Position numbers and translations under genes: made by a program. The notes under the pieces are model-generated. The model did not search any database. It saw only the letters and a list, made by a program, of their open reading frames with translations, and was not told the DNA's origin. DNA of 64,000 nt from assembly GCF_914767665.1 (NCBI RefSeq), contig NC_059503.1, positions 8,370,001 through 8,434,000 on the forward strand. Direction: 5' to 3'. The DNA comes from Harmonia axyridis (Eukaryota; Arthropoda; Insecta; Coleoptera; Coccinellidae). This document shows, one piece after another, positions 11,501-23,700 of this stretch. Positions within the stretch are counted from its first letter, which is position 1. Every line of letters starts with the position of its first letter.

Positions 11501-13690
11501 AGAGCTTTGGTAAAAACGAAATCAGGAGATGTAGAACAGTTGGCGAAGTACATTTTCGATAAAAAAGGTTTTTTGTCCAACAATATTTACGATCATAAAG
11601 GAAGGAGGATAACCCATATATTCGATCAGAAGAAAAGAAGCATAAGCAGGATTTCAGTTCCATCTATCGTTTCAGACGAAAAACTGTCTAATAAACAGCA
11701 TCGAAGAAGTAAAGGAATATCAGGTTGCATTTACGATAAGGATGGCAATTTGATCAAAGAAATTTATGACAGAAGAGGAAATCTTCTGATAATAACAAAG
11801 CTTGTTAAGTTCAAGGATTTGGCTCCTATCATTTTTGATGACAAAGGGGTCAGAAGGAGATTATACGATAAATCAGGTTACGAGATAGGACCTGTTTTCG
11901 ACTATAAAGGAAAGCTTCTGAAAAACATACCCGGTTACAAGAAACCCAAACGTAAGATTTACAGTATATCTGGAAAACCCTTACGTAACTTTTATGATTC
12001 TGATGGTAGCCTGATAATAGCCCTGTACAACGACTATGGCAAAACGCTATGTAGCGTCAAAAAGGGCACCAACAACGTTGAGTTGCTGTCGAAATTCTTC
12101 TTCGACAAAGAAGGTCATTTCTTCAAAGAAAGATTCTATAACTACAGAGGCGAAATGATCAGACATGTTTATGATTCCGAATGCAACATAGTCCGGTCTA
12201 TAAAGAGAACGGAATCTAGGAGGATAGCACATCACAAATGTACGAAATACGGGGGCGAGAAGTTGAGCCAGAAGAAGAATGCAGGAAGTGCTAACAAACT
12301 GAACGTAAAGATAAACTTTGCATCCAGGCACAAACAGAGAGGTTATCATGGAAAGAGCGAAGTTCGACCTGTTGAAAACATAACGGGCACTTTTTCACAA
12401 TCTGACACCATGCTCAATCCTGGAAAACCTTTGATTCAGCGTTCGATGTCAGCTTATTCTATAAGAGATTACCCGGTACAACAGGAAGGAGCAGAGAGTC
12501 TCAGTTCTTCGGCTTCCTCCTTAACCGATGTGTCGGTCAAAAAGTTCTATGACGAAAACGGAAGACTATTGACTGGAGTGTATAACTCCAAGACTAGACT
12601 CTTGGGGTACTCCGCGAGTGGAAACGCAAGAGTCTTAGCACCTTACCTGTTCGATATGAAGGGAAATTTCATTTCCGGTAGATATAACTTGGATAGAAAG
12701 TTTCTCAAACATATTTACGATTCCAATGGTAAACTAGTGGATAAGATATCCAAACATGTTCTGGACAAGAACAAGGAACATCGAAAGACATTGAGAGATT
12801 TCAAATTTCACGATCGTAATGGAGATGTAGTCACCAGTGTGTACAATCTTCGTGATGATAAGATTCTTAAAGCTAAGGATAGTAATGAGAAAGCGCCGAA
12901 ATCGGTAGATAAGAAGGGTAAACCCAAGAAGAAATTCTACAATCGTAGAGGTTCTAAAGTGAAAACCAACGAAGATCAGGAAATTGTTGCGAAAGAATCT
13001 TCTGCTGAGATTATTTCAGACCATGAAAGTGTTTCTTATGAGGAAAAAGAAGAAAAAGAACGCCCAGAATCGAAAGGAAGGTTTTCTATTTTGAGCAGCT
13101 TCAGAGATAAGATTTTAACTGTAATTTTCGATAATCAGAATCGCATCTCTCAGAAGTTATCTATGAAAACTTTCAACAGAGCACCAAAGCCCAAACGCGA
13201 GAAACCCAAGGAAGATGTTTATCTCAAGAAAAATATAGCTGAAATTAGAGCGAAAGTACAAAGGACACACTTATACGATAAGAATCTAAACGTGATAAAC
13301 AAAATATACGACGACCGAAAAAAGGCAATAAAAAAACTTTATAATTCCGACGGTAAGGTAATTGCAGAATTATATTCTGCATCTGGAACTTTGATTAAAA
13401 ATAGCGTTCTCAAGAACATGTTCGAAAATAACGTGTTCAAACCGAAGGCCTTCAATTCTGAAGGCAACATCATCACCGCCATCTACACTAACGATAAGCA
13501 TCTGAAGAAGGTATACGATGATAAAGGCGAACCAGCGAAACTAGATTCTGATCTGATTTATCTGGTCAGTGAACTTTCACTGCCTAGGGAAGACATTCCT
13601 GGTACATCAAAATCTGCCACAAAGCAGGTGAACTATTTTTCCGAAGGTAAATTCTCATGGTTTTTCAGTAGGTTAAGGAATGAGATGTAA
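5545..13690 (+). CDS. Gene A: giant (Y/F)DxxG-repeat protein, function unknown
   Basis: I do not recognise this as a named family. Exons 5545-6304, 6358-6447, 6806-7119 and 7838-13690 join in frame to 2339 codons. The start ATG has A at -3 and opens the frame. Residues 1-388 are non-repetitive and charged, with an acidic run near residues 80-90. From about residue 930 to 2290 lie more than 50 copies by eye of a 10-13 residue motif, (Y/F)(D/N)xxG followed by two hydrophobic positions. They are grouped into modules of about 70 aa separated by Lys/Glu/Ser-rich linkers. No signal peptide or convincing membrane segment is seen, so a cytoplasmic location is likely. The pattern is loosely like the YD repeats of Rhs/teneurin proteins but has a shorter, different period. 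Gene C carries the same motif, so the two are related. A possible unspliced intron lies at 8211-8414. Confidence 0.85.
7400..7513 (-). pseudogene. Antisense terminal-exon-like fragment in the third intron of gene A
   Basis: On the minus strand a pyrimidine-rich acceptor (TTTCAG before 7513) is followed by 37 codons of soluble, protein-like sequence and TGA. It contains EGPWTMLTFVDDNPKGST. I found no matching upstream exon on that strand and cannot name a source gene. It may be the tail of a nested gene, a duplicated exon remnant, or chance. Confidence 0.25.
8211..8414 (+). other. Possible in-frame (optional) intron inside the last exon of gene A
   Basis: The stretch is 204 bases long, free of stops in the coding frame, and encodes an unusually hydrophobic segment unlike its surroundings. 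It is bounded by GTAATA (next to a better GTAAGT at 8207 that would not keep frame) and by TTTTCATTAG before 8415. Removing it keeps the frame and drops 68 residues. RNA reads would decide. Confidence 0.4.
9455..13545 (+). repeat. Array of about 70-aa modules built from (Y/F)DxxG motifs in gene A
   Basis: A typical module reads: YDxxGNP(I/L), xVYDxxG(R/K)x(I/L), a linker SGxAxxLxPxLFDxxGKF, then RYDxxGKxI, and xVYDxxGKVI. Clear modules start near 9460, 9715, 10070, 10405, 10795, 11440, 11725, 11955, 12540 and 13270. Motif spacing stays near 11-13 residues with alternating hydrophobic positions, which suggests short beta strands in a solenoid or hairpin ladder (inference). Copies differ widely at both protein and DNA level, so the array is old and not a recent tandem expansion. 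Confidence 0.85.
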
Positions 13691-14362
13691 TGGATTCATA
13701 GATAATAAATCAATTTTAAAGGAAGTTCCCTCTTTCAGTAATGGATTACTTACATGTACTACGCTGCTGATCATTCCAACTTATAACTAAACTAAATTTT
13801 GATAGAGTGTTAATTTGAAAATGTTGGTGGCTATTGATATTCATGTAAATTTTATTTATTGCCCAATCAGCCAGAAAAAAGGTTGATATTGTCTTGAAAA
13901 TTGACAGAAACTATTGAATGTTTCTATTAATTACAATTGCTAGTCCTATCGCCAATTTCATTTCAACAACATTCTCTACATCAGATCGCCTACATTTATT
14001 TCTTTTTGTCATATATAGTTTTGTAACATTTTATTTCAATATAATTGCTGTAATAAAAATTACATAACTGTTTCAAAAGTGGCCATTACTGTCTCTTTAT
14101 TGAGACAACAGCTTGGCAGGTTCAGTTAGGTGAACCTTAGCATTTATAACTAGTTGAAGCCATGATTGTGCTTTTTTTACCAATAATTTTTTGGTTCCTC
14201 AAGAGATGGCGTTGCGCGCCATACTTACTTTGGCATTGCCGGATTTATAGAGGTTGAGAGGTTGACGCGTTGCAGCAGAGTCACCTCTCCAACTTGGCTC
14301 GAGAGAGCTCTTTTTTTTCATCAATTTTTTTTTTTTTTGAGGTTTGATTTGATGATATTGAT
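13691..14362. other. 3' UTR of gene A and 5' flank of gene B
   Basis: Contains two poly(A) hexamers (13704 and 14052). A somewhat more GC-rich stretch at about 14200-14310 and a poly-T run near 14325-14340 precede the proposed start of gene B. No coding signal is seen. Confidence 0.4.
13704..13709 (+). terminator. Poly(A) signal of gene A
   Basis: AATAAA 14 bases after the stop codon. A second AATAAA at 14052-14057 would allow a longer 3' UTR. Confidence 0.45.
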
Positions 14363-16145
14363 ATGAGTTCCTTCATCGGAAAAGTAGCCACCAACAATTT
14401 CAATAGTCAGTTGGTCAGCATTTCATTCCACTCCACAATTTCGTACACCCCCAATTCAGCAGATAAATGTAGTGATTTTAAAGTTGACGACTAAAGCTTC
14501 AGGGCAGCATTTCATTTGTAGGTAGCTCATATCCTTTTCCAGAAGGACAAAACCAAAAAAGTCAAGTCAACAATCAACAATTGATAGAAGGTGAGCCCTC
14601 ACGAATACATTTCTTCATCTCTCAACAAGTGTTACGTTCTGATAAAATTCAGTTCTCAGGATTGAACTATTCCTTCATTTCCTCTAGAACAAAACTACGA
14701 AACTGAACTGAAGGTCGCTTTCAATGGCTATGCAAGGAGAACTGATAACTGCACGTGTGAACAATGCATGCACAAAAAGATGGATATCGTTCAATTTGGA
14801 GGGAATCTGTTTAATGGACTCAGTAGATTCACTGGTCCTTTGGGCAAATTTTTGTCCAGGACCTTTTCAAGAAGGGAGTATTCCGATGATGCTGAAGGTG
14901 AACTTGATAGCCTTGAGACCCTCATTGATAAGGTCGGCAAGCAGGATACCGCCGTAGAAGCTGAAGGATCAGATCTAGAATATTACGGGAGTTGTTCAAG
15001 GGGTAAATGAAAGATACAATTATTTGATACTCTTATGCCAAAAAACTACACGACATAATTAATTCATACTTATTTATTTTATCGACTCTAACACATTCGT
15101 TAAAACTAGTCAATTTAATTAAAGTGACTAGTTTTTACATAACAGGCAGTTTTCAACATTCAGGTCTGGCAATTCTTTTAAGTGGACCTTTTGAATAATC
15201 AATTCGGGTGCTTTTTTGATGAAACGTATAATTGATAAACAAATAAACGAATATTTGTGATTTAAGTATAATTTCTATTTCAGTCTTGCTTGAAAGCGAC
15301 GAGAATGTTCCAATTTCGAGAAAAATGATTGAGAATACCCTTAGGAAATGCGTTCATCTCAACAGCAGCACGAATGAAGTTGGCAGAGTTTCTGATACTG
15401 TTATTCAACATTTCGCAAATTTGATTTTGCAGCAAATAGAACAGAAATTTTACCACAAACTGGATATTTTGCAGTGTAGAGGAAACACTTCTGATGATTC
15501 TATCCGTCCTTTCCAATACGATGGGGAAAATGGTTAGAATAAATGAAAAATACCAAAGGTATATAATAAAAAAAATCCATTTACTTTCAGATATTTGCAT
15601 CGGAACAGAACTCAAATTTGAAGATTCTCTCATTGGCAGGCACACATCTGCTCAAACTGCAAATCCTCCAGTTAATATGAGCAAGTACCAAGGCTTGGAA
15701 ATGTATGGGTATTTTAATTCTGTTGAACAAGACGGTAGAAACCATAAAGCGTTCGTCTGCAAGATGCCAAATCTTCAACCATTCATTATGATGATGAAAG
15801 CCAAAAACGAATCTCTAGACGATCTTATAGGGAAAAAGTAGGCAATTTCAGAGAAAATCATTCTTCTTCTCATAGTAAGTGTCCTGAGTTCAAATCTAGT
15901 TTCGGATAGTTCGTTGATCTTACTATTCTTTGTTTTTTACAGGCTTATCTCCACCTATTTCTCGCAACTTTATGTTTTTGGATCACTAAGAAAAGGAAGA
16001 AGATATGTCATTGTAAAATTCGTCTACTTCTATATCTTTTTTATCGAATAAAATATTTATATTTCAGTTTCAGAGGTGTCTTTTCATCAAATCATATTGG
16101 ATTAATTCAAAACTATCTATATCTACAGATGAGATAGACTTTGAA
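14363..16145 (+). CDS. Gene B: small multi-exon gene, paralogue of gene D, function unknown
   Basis: Proposed exons are 14363-14468, 14522-14590, 14688-15002, 15284-15532, 15591-15837, 15943-16012 and 16068-16145. They total 378 codons with phases that all agree. The first two exons are the least certain. It shares three landmarks in the same order with gene D: a LxSLExLxD acidic segment, then MIENTLRKCVHLN..ILQQIEQKFY (D has MIEDTLLECLNLT..VFNQIKNNYY), and KAFVCKMPNLQPFI (D has EAFLCNLPNAPPFI). No enzyme motif, signal peptide or membrane segment is visible. It lies 673 bases after gene A on the same strand, but its own introns and start argue for separate transcription. I cannot assign a function. 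Confidence 0.65.
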
Positions 16146-17770
16146 CATATATTAAAAACAAATTTTTGAAAAATTTGAGATTGCAAAGAAGTCTTCTACT
16201 GAAAGTCCACATTTTTTATTTAAGATCATTGAGCAGGTACTGGTACTTGTGTGAACTGAGGCAAAATACCTCAGTACACAAATCCTCCTACCAATCGCAA
16301 AATAGGACCTGCTTTTTGAAAATACAAAATTTTAGTTCCAATTTTGAAATTGTACTTGGTGTTTAGATGCAGGATAATTGGTGAAACTAGCCATGGACAT
16401 AAGACATTCTTAGAGATAATCAGAAAGATAAGCTTTATGAAAACGTTTGGATATCGGGAGATATCTCATCCCGGGATCACTGAAGAAATCATAAATATCG
16501 CAACTCAGTGGTCCCTTCCATATAAACCTACCACCTTCATAGCGGAGAGTTGTAACATTGTCGTAGAACAGTAGGCTTTAGGTCCAAAAAGTGTCGTACT
16601 GTTAAGAATTGTGCACCGTGCGTCGCCATCTCTCGAGTTGGCAAAGACTCATACAACTGAAATAGTGACCTTAAATGAAATGAGGTTCAATAACACCTAT
16701 AAGTCAAATTTGCGAGTTAGCCGTGACGCACCCAGTATATTCTTCTTCTTCTTATATCCTTTACTATGTGCTAGGACTCAGCCATTCGCACATCGAACAA
16801 ATAACCTTCTCGGTTCTCTTCTCACATCAAAAGTAACTTAGGTTGCCGGACTCTGTTTGGACTGTCAGTATATTCTGTATTTATTTTGATCCATAGAATA
16901 GACTTGACTGCGTTTTGATGCGGATCTATGGATGGATCTATGTTTATTGACCATAGAAACCTACTCAATAATATTGGAAAATGAATTATTATATCGACGT
17001 AAAAACATACACTTTCTATCTATTTGAAATCTGTCGAAATTCTCAGTGTCATATTCACGCGTTTATTAATGAAACCATATTGGAAATATTATGGAGAGCG
17101 ATGGAAGAAATGGATCTCTCTTATCCATTTGGAATGCCATCCTTCCAAAAATAAGTTTGGCTAGAAGAATCGTTTTTTCTGCTATCGGTGATCTTGTGGA
17201 AAGGCAAAATTTCGAAGTGCACGAGGAAAAGAGGCAGAGTTTGAGAAGACTTCAATGGAAAAATACGGAGAAGTCTGTTTGGACATTGAGCACAATTGAA
17301 AGAATTACAGGTTTGATAGAAACATATTTCAATTGGACCAATGCTCCCTTCCTGTTGAGTGTGTAAGAGAAGGATGATACAAATGAGTAGACGATTTAAT
17401 TTTTTACTAGGAATAGAAATAACAAAAATAATACTGAAAATTAACATTTTTAAAGATCCACGTTTTTCCCTCAAATTTTGGGTAAAATTTCCAACATTTT
17501 AAAGACCTACTTATACTATTTTTTATTTCGCCATCTGTGAATAATATCGACAATAACCTAAAACAAAAAACTTGAATAGAAATTGATTTTTTTTTTAATT
17601 CATTCCAAAATCAATAATGAGAAATAAGAAGCAAAAATCAAACGTTTACTGCATCTCATTCATCTGACAAACCATTTCGATGGTAATTCGTTGATGTAAA
17701 CGTCAAATTGTGCAGGTAAAATGTCACTGAAACGTCATAGTCACCCCAAAATTACTCGTCTTTAGGAAAA
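16146..17770. other. Intergenic region between genes B and C
   Basis: AT-rich sequence with no recognised gene. Apart from the doubtful frame at 17091, there are short open frames at 16166-16841 without family resemblance. I see no inverted repeats or transposase motifs here. Confidence 0.4.
17091..17366 (+). CDS. Short open frame between genes B and C, doubtful
   Basis: A 91-codon frame beginning MESDGRNGSLLSIWN has a charged, helix-like composition in its first 70 residues, then turns hydrophobic. It could be an orphan exon of the A-D cluster, but no good donor follows it and it shows no clear similarity to B or D. Chance is a real alternative. Confidence 0.2.
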   Translation: MESDGRNGSLLSIWNAILPKISLARRIVFSAIGDLVERQNFEVHEEKRQSLRRLQWKNTEKSVWTLSTIERITGLIETYFNWTNAPFLLSV

Positions 17771-20700
17771 ATGGCAAAAGGGGACAATTTTCGGTCATCG
17801 GAACTGCTTGGTGTCTTGAATCAAGTATCCTCCGCTATAAATAGTGAGTTTCAACTTCTCTGCATTTCCATTTAGCCGATGACTGTTTAGTGCACCACCG
17901 TTTCGAAGATCTGTGTTCACTATTAATTTTTAATACATTTTCTCATGAAAAATTCAATATTATAGATGTGCCAATTTCAAATTTTTTCCAGATTCGCCAA
18001 GCAACATTTATATAAATCCCTCAGTATTGAAAGAAATTTTGGCATTGGATAAAGAACTGTCAGCAGTATTGAATGACCTCAACTTAACGCACAATGAGAG
18101 AAGCAGGCAACTTCTCCAACGACTTGCTTCTTGTTCTAACGGAAAATTAGCTGTTGTTACATCGAGAGAAGGAAAAGCTCTTTGTATACGTTCTTCAAAG
18201 TCAAGTTCTCAAAGTGCCAACCTAGAGGAAACTACAGAATCCTCGGGGGACGATAACGAATCATCATCATCTTCTATAAGCCTTTACAGCACTGACAGTA
18301 TTATATCTGAAAAATCGGAAGACGGTGAGTGGGTATCATTTGCATTACTTTCAGAACTAGGTAACATCGGTTTTTCGAATTTTCTCTTCTAGAACCAGAA
18401 AACGACAGAAAAAAAAATCTCGTTATACGATGCAACTACAACTCAGATAGCGAAGGGATCAGTAAAAATGTACTTCAAGTCTTTCCTTCATGCCAAACTC
18501 CTCCACCATTATGTGATCCTTGTTGCGAAAATACTTCTATATTCCCAAGCCCATGTAAAAGCCCGTGCCCACCAAAGAAAAAAGTATGTAAATCCAGAGA
18601 ATCCTGTAAGACCGCCAGATTGGAAGCCCTGAGAAGAGACAAACTGGAGAGGGAATGCCGTAAGAAACAGGAGAAAGAAAGAGCAGAACAAAAGAAAGAG
18701 AGAGACAGACAGAGGAAAGCCCAAGAAAAAGAGAAGAAAGCAAAGGATAAAGAAAGAAAAGAGAAAGAAAAACAACTAGCTAAAGAGAAGAAGAAGAGAG
18801 AAGCCATGCAACAAAAAATGGAAGCTAAGAGGAGTAAATCCGAGGAGGCAGCTAGGAGGAGGGAAGAGAAAGATAGGATGAAAGCCTGTAAGTTAGCTCT
18901 TAAAAGACCGATATGTGCTGGAAAACCGGTGTGTGCTGGAAAACCGGTGTGTGGTGAAAAACCGGTATGTGGTGAAAAACCTGTATGTGGCGAAAAACCG
19001 ATATGTGGTGTTAAACCAATATGTGCGGAAAAACCGGTATGTGGTGAACCCCCATGTAGTAGCAGATCAGATCCTCGGGGTGTTTGCAAACCGGAATTAC
19101 CATGTGATTTGTGAGTATTGTTCTTTCCTGTTTGAATTATTATAGGCATCAATTCTTTACCTAATGAGGTTTCTATTCGTTTTAGATTGAATACTTCTGT
19201 ACATCTTAACTTTAGAGATGCTTGTCTCGTTTTTTGCAGATCCTATTTTGCCTATTTGTTGGAGTAATTATTTCAAAAAATTTGTCGATATTTTTCATTT
19301 TCGTTTCTAAATTTTTGTGAAATTAAAAACCAGTTGCAGGAACGTTGATTGCAATTTACTGCCGTCATCAAAATTTTAATCCTCCAGTAGAAATTTCTTA
19401 TCTGCTACCTGCACCGTTGATGGAGGATTGAGAATTTTAATACGGCATTTAATTTTAATGAACGTTCCTGCAACTGAGTGTAAATATGTTATTATTGGGA
19501 ACGTCGTTTGTAAAATCATTTATCGACGCCTCTAGCCTAGCAACAAGATATAATGGAAATAATTAGTGTTTTATTAAGAGCTGGAGAACTTCAAATGATA
19601 AGATCAACCCATGGTAAAAAATGTTTCCTATATTTTTCAGACCTCCTAAATGCTGGTTCAGTTGCAAAGGTACCCAGGCGGCCAACGCCAGGAGAAGGGC
19701 ACCTTCGGACTGTAAAACACCACCTTCCCCGTGTCCCGGTCGTTCTAGATTCGCCAGATTCCTGGTATGTATATCCTGCGGTGTACAGACAGAACGAACT
19801 ACGAATAATTGCATGAGGATGTACAGAGCTTGCCACGCTTGCTACGGAAAACCCTTTAATAGGCCATGTCCGGTCTGCGGCAATTCTGGCAAAATCCTAT
19901 GTAATAGGCATACGATAAACTTGGCGAACGTCTTACAAAATATTTACTATCCCAAGAACCATTCGAAGGGTACTTGTACAAAGAAATGCATATCTCTGGC
20001 TTCGAAACGGTCACAGGTGAGGAATAGTTTGTTTTGATGGATTATTTGTGGTTCGTTCCTTATGAATCTTCTCAGTTGGTGATTCAACCTTAAAAGGTGA
20101 TTCGATTAGTGCATCGGGATTTCAGAGTGAAATAAAATCGAACATTGCCAATGAGCATTCCCCGTGCAGATAAGTCTTAGCCTAAGATCTAGGTTTCTTG
20201 TTACTGAAACTCAACGGTAAACTGAAGATTCAGATATATACACTATATGTAGCATTAGTTGAATAATCCGCCGTAATAACCTTCAACATAATGAAAATAT
20301 TAACTTGCTTGTAATCCATGAGAAGCAACATTCATAGTAGAGCTTTGGTGTTAGTAGCGAATTAATTAAGTTTTTCACACAATAGGGTTGCCATAATTTC
20401 ACTTCTGAAACCTGAAGTACCAATTGCAGCACCTCTTAAATGAAAATTGAACATTTCAGTCTAGCTTCGGCAACAGCGGCCTGCAGCTGCGTTTAATACC
20501 ACCAGGAGATTCTTGCCGAAGTACAAGGAGTTGCATATTACCGAAATTTTGTCTACCGCGTACGATCACCTTGGACTCATCTTGCGGTATCCCGAAAATA
20601 AAAATCACACGTGGACCATGCGCCGATCCTTGCTCCCCTTCACCCTGTGGATCGCCTCCGTGTGGACCGGCACCGTGTGGACCGCAACCCTGTAGACTTC

Positions 20701-23700
20701 CACGCTGTTCACGGTCTCCTAGTTTCCCGAGGTTGAAACCATGCGTGATACCGCCGTGCAGAATGAAAGTGCCTTGTGCCTCAGTGCCTTGTGCCCCAGT
20801 GCCTTGTGGCCCAGTACCATGTGAACCAAAACCCTGCCAATCAAGACCCTGCACACCACCACCCCCGTGTATACCTAGGTTTTCTGGACCCCGTGCGCAT
20901 ACACCGCCACCTTGTGCGACCTCTCCGTGCGGTCCGTTGTTTCCACCTAATCCTAGGCCCTGTAGTTCCAAGCCTTCTGTATGTGCTCAGCCACCTCCTT
21001 GTAATACTCCCCCCTGTCCGACACCTAAACCGTGTGACCCCTATCCTTGCCAACCACAACCTTGCGCATCTGCGCCTTGCACTCCCAGGCCTTGTGCTAG
21101 TAAAGTTCCTTGCACTCAACCTGTCTGCTCTTCTAGACCGTGCACACCAATACGACGTATATCGAAGTGTCGGGTTTCTTTAGCTGCATGCAACTCGAGG
21201 CCGTGTACTCCACCAACCTGCCCTCCGATGCCTTGCAGCCCACAACCCTGCACGCCTCCTCCGTGCTCCAGTGCACCATGTTCTCGTTGCGGTTCAAGAC
21301 CGTGCACCCCAACGATGCCTTGTCCTCCCCAACCTTGTGGCCCCACACCCTGCGCTTCTTCACCTTGTACTCAACCATCGTGCGGTCAAATGCCTTGTGG
21401 ATCAGGAAGCAACTGCGTTCCTTGTCCAATGAGACCGTGTCTCTCGAAACCGCGAGTGTACGACCCTTGCCCAAGTTCTACTTGTTTCCGACCGCGTAAA
21501 CAACCTTACAGTTGCGATTCCATGTGCAACGTAAGGAAGTGGGCGTGTTGTACGAAACGAATGCGAATCCCCAAGCCTTGTTTGCCCGGTAGCTGTACTA
21601 AAGATCCCTGCCCCCCGGAACCTTGCAGGAAGGCGTTCCGACCTAGTAGAACTCCCGTGTGCGGTCCCGCTTTCTATCCGGAACCTCCTTGCGGAAGTGG
21701 GAGGATATGCCCCTATTCGCCTGTATGTTCGGATACGAAAATTTGTCCACGTCAGAAACCCTGCTATCCAAGAACCTGCCGTTGGAGCAGACCTTGCACG
21801 CCTAGTTGTTCGGATTCGGACATCTGTCCGAAGAGTTCTTGCAGACCTAGGAAATGTACGCCATCTCCGGTATGTTCTTTGGCAGATGCATGTTACAAGG
21901 GGCGGAAATGCAGTCCGCCTTGGTGGACTTCAAGGTGTCCATACGATCCGTGCCCACCGAGACCATGTTCGAGGTCTCCAAGTTGTTATTCTTTAGGTGA
22001 CTGTTATTTTTTGTTTTCTACTCTGGAAAACTAATTCCATTCATTTGAACAGATGGATGTTCGGATGACAGTCGCTGTCCCAGACGTAGATGTTCCTCGA
22101 GGAGGTACTGGAGTCCTTATTGTTCAGACGACGAGTTCTGGTACATGAAGAGATACCCTTACCCGCCATGGTGGCGTTATTATCCCTTAGATGGGCCGCC
22201 GAGGTGTTCAATGGAAAATCTCTGCTACCGACCGAGTTGCCTCTACCCATGTCTACCAAGGGAATGTGCATCCATTCCTTGTGCTTCCACACCGTGTAGA
22301 GCAAGCTCGTGTTCGCCACCTCGCAAATCGCTGTGAGTACACGAAAATCAAATATTTTTGGACTAATGCCGTAATAAGGATATTTTTTTCCCAAATGAAA
22401 TTTTCGCTACATTTTTTACGCTACCCATTATTAGTAATAGCTCAATGTTTCCAATCATTTCCAGTTATGTTCTCGTTTTATTTTCATTTTCATCCAAATA
22501 GTCGCTCATTTGAAGAACGTATCAATTTCTCCATTCTACTGTATTTTATTGTAATTTTATTTATAATTACAGCTCGTGTACTCCTCCTTCATGCCGCACA
22601 CCTTGTGGAACGCCACGCCCCTCTCGATGTGCCTCACCTTGTTACCCACGACCTTGCTCTCCACCCCCTTGTCCTCCTCCTCCTCCTTCCTGTCCACCTT
22701 ATCCGCCACCATGTCCACCTCAATATCCCCCACCTTGCCCATCACCTTATCCTCCTTGCCTTCCACCCCCATACCCTCCACCTCCTTGCCCCCCTCCTTG
22801 TTTTCCCCCACCATGTCCTCAGTATCCTCCTTGTCCGCCTACCCCTTGCTCATCGGGAGCTTCCGTTCCACCCTGTGGACCAACGCCTTGTTGGCCTCCT
22901 CCTCCTCCTCCTTCATGTGGTCAACCAGATCCATGTGGTCCCCCGTGCCCGCGACCAAGGTGCATACGAAGTCCGCCATGTTTGAAGAAATTGCCTAAAT
23001 CATGTAAATTGAAGCAGAAACCTTGTTTCGCCAAAGCTTGCAACCCTGCTCCATGTCCTCTAAAACCTTGCAGTCCCCCTCCTTCTTGTCCGACCAGCCC
23101 ATGTGTAACGCCAGCACCTAGTTGTGGTCAAGTTGAGTGAGTTTCCTCATTTTGTGGTTGAGTACAATGTAATAATTCTCCTTTTGGTGTTTCAGATCAC
23201 CTCCTTGTTATCCGGCTCAAAGCTCTACAAGTTTCTGCTCGAATTATTGGCCGTATCCTTACCCGCCTTATTATTGGCCTTATTACCAAGGTTATCCATC
23301 CTGCTATCCGAGTCAAACATACAGTGGACCAGGTTGTCGCCCCCCTCTTCCTAAGATATGTTTGTCTAAGTTGAAATGCAGCAAGTTATACCACATGTCC
23401 TGTGGCTCTGGTTTGCCGAAGTATAACTCAAGAAGCTCAAGTGCCAGTTCAGTTTCATCTTGTTCTTCATCGAACAGTAGCTCTTCTTCATCAGGCAGTA
23501 CGTCATCATCCAGAAGCACTAGTTCCTGCAGTTCTACCAGCAATGCATCTCCCCGATACTGTGTTGCGAGCTGTAGGAATTCTTCGAGCAACCTCTTCAA
23601 GTGTAAAAGAAGAATATCTCGTTCTTCCGTATGTTCATCTTGCGACAGTTCTCCAAGACATACCATATGCAACACTAATGACAGATGTCATCCAAGTAGA

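Noticed and set aside
9455..13545. Bacterial Rhs-type YD-repeat gene acquired by horizontal transfer
   Set aside because: The motif period is 11-13 residues rather than the Rhs pattern, the gene has ordinary insect introns, base composition matches its neighbours, and no Rhs core or C-terminal effector is present.
18475..19152. Minus-strand frame of 225 codons opposite gene C
   Set aside because: It is a mirror of the low-complexity coiled coil and KPVCGE repeat, with no splice logic, while the plus-strand exons join in frame.
20456..21474. Gly-rich and other alternative frames across the Cys-Pro zone
   Set aside because: They arise from codon periodicity of the repeat. Only the plus-strand frame connects through all eight exons of gene C.
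22557..22998. Frames in other phases over the proline-rich exon 22573-23136
   Set aside because: Same cause: the CCT/CCA/TGT-rich DNA stays open in several phases. Phase from the flanking exons fixes the true one.
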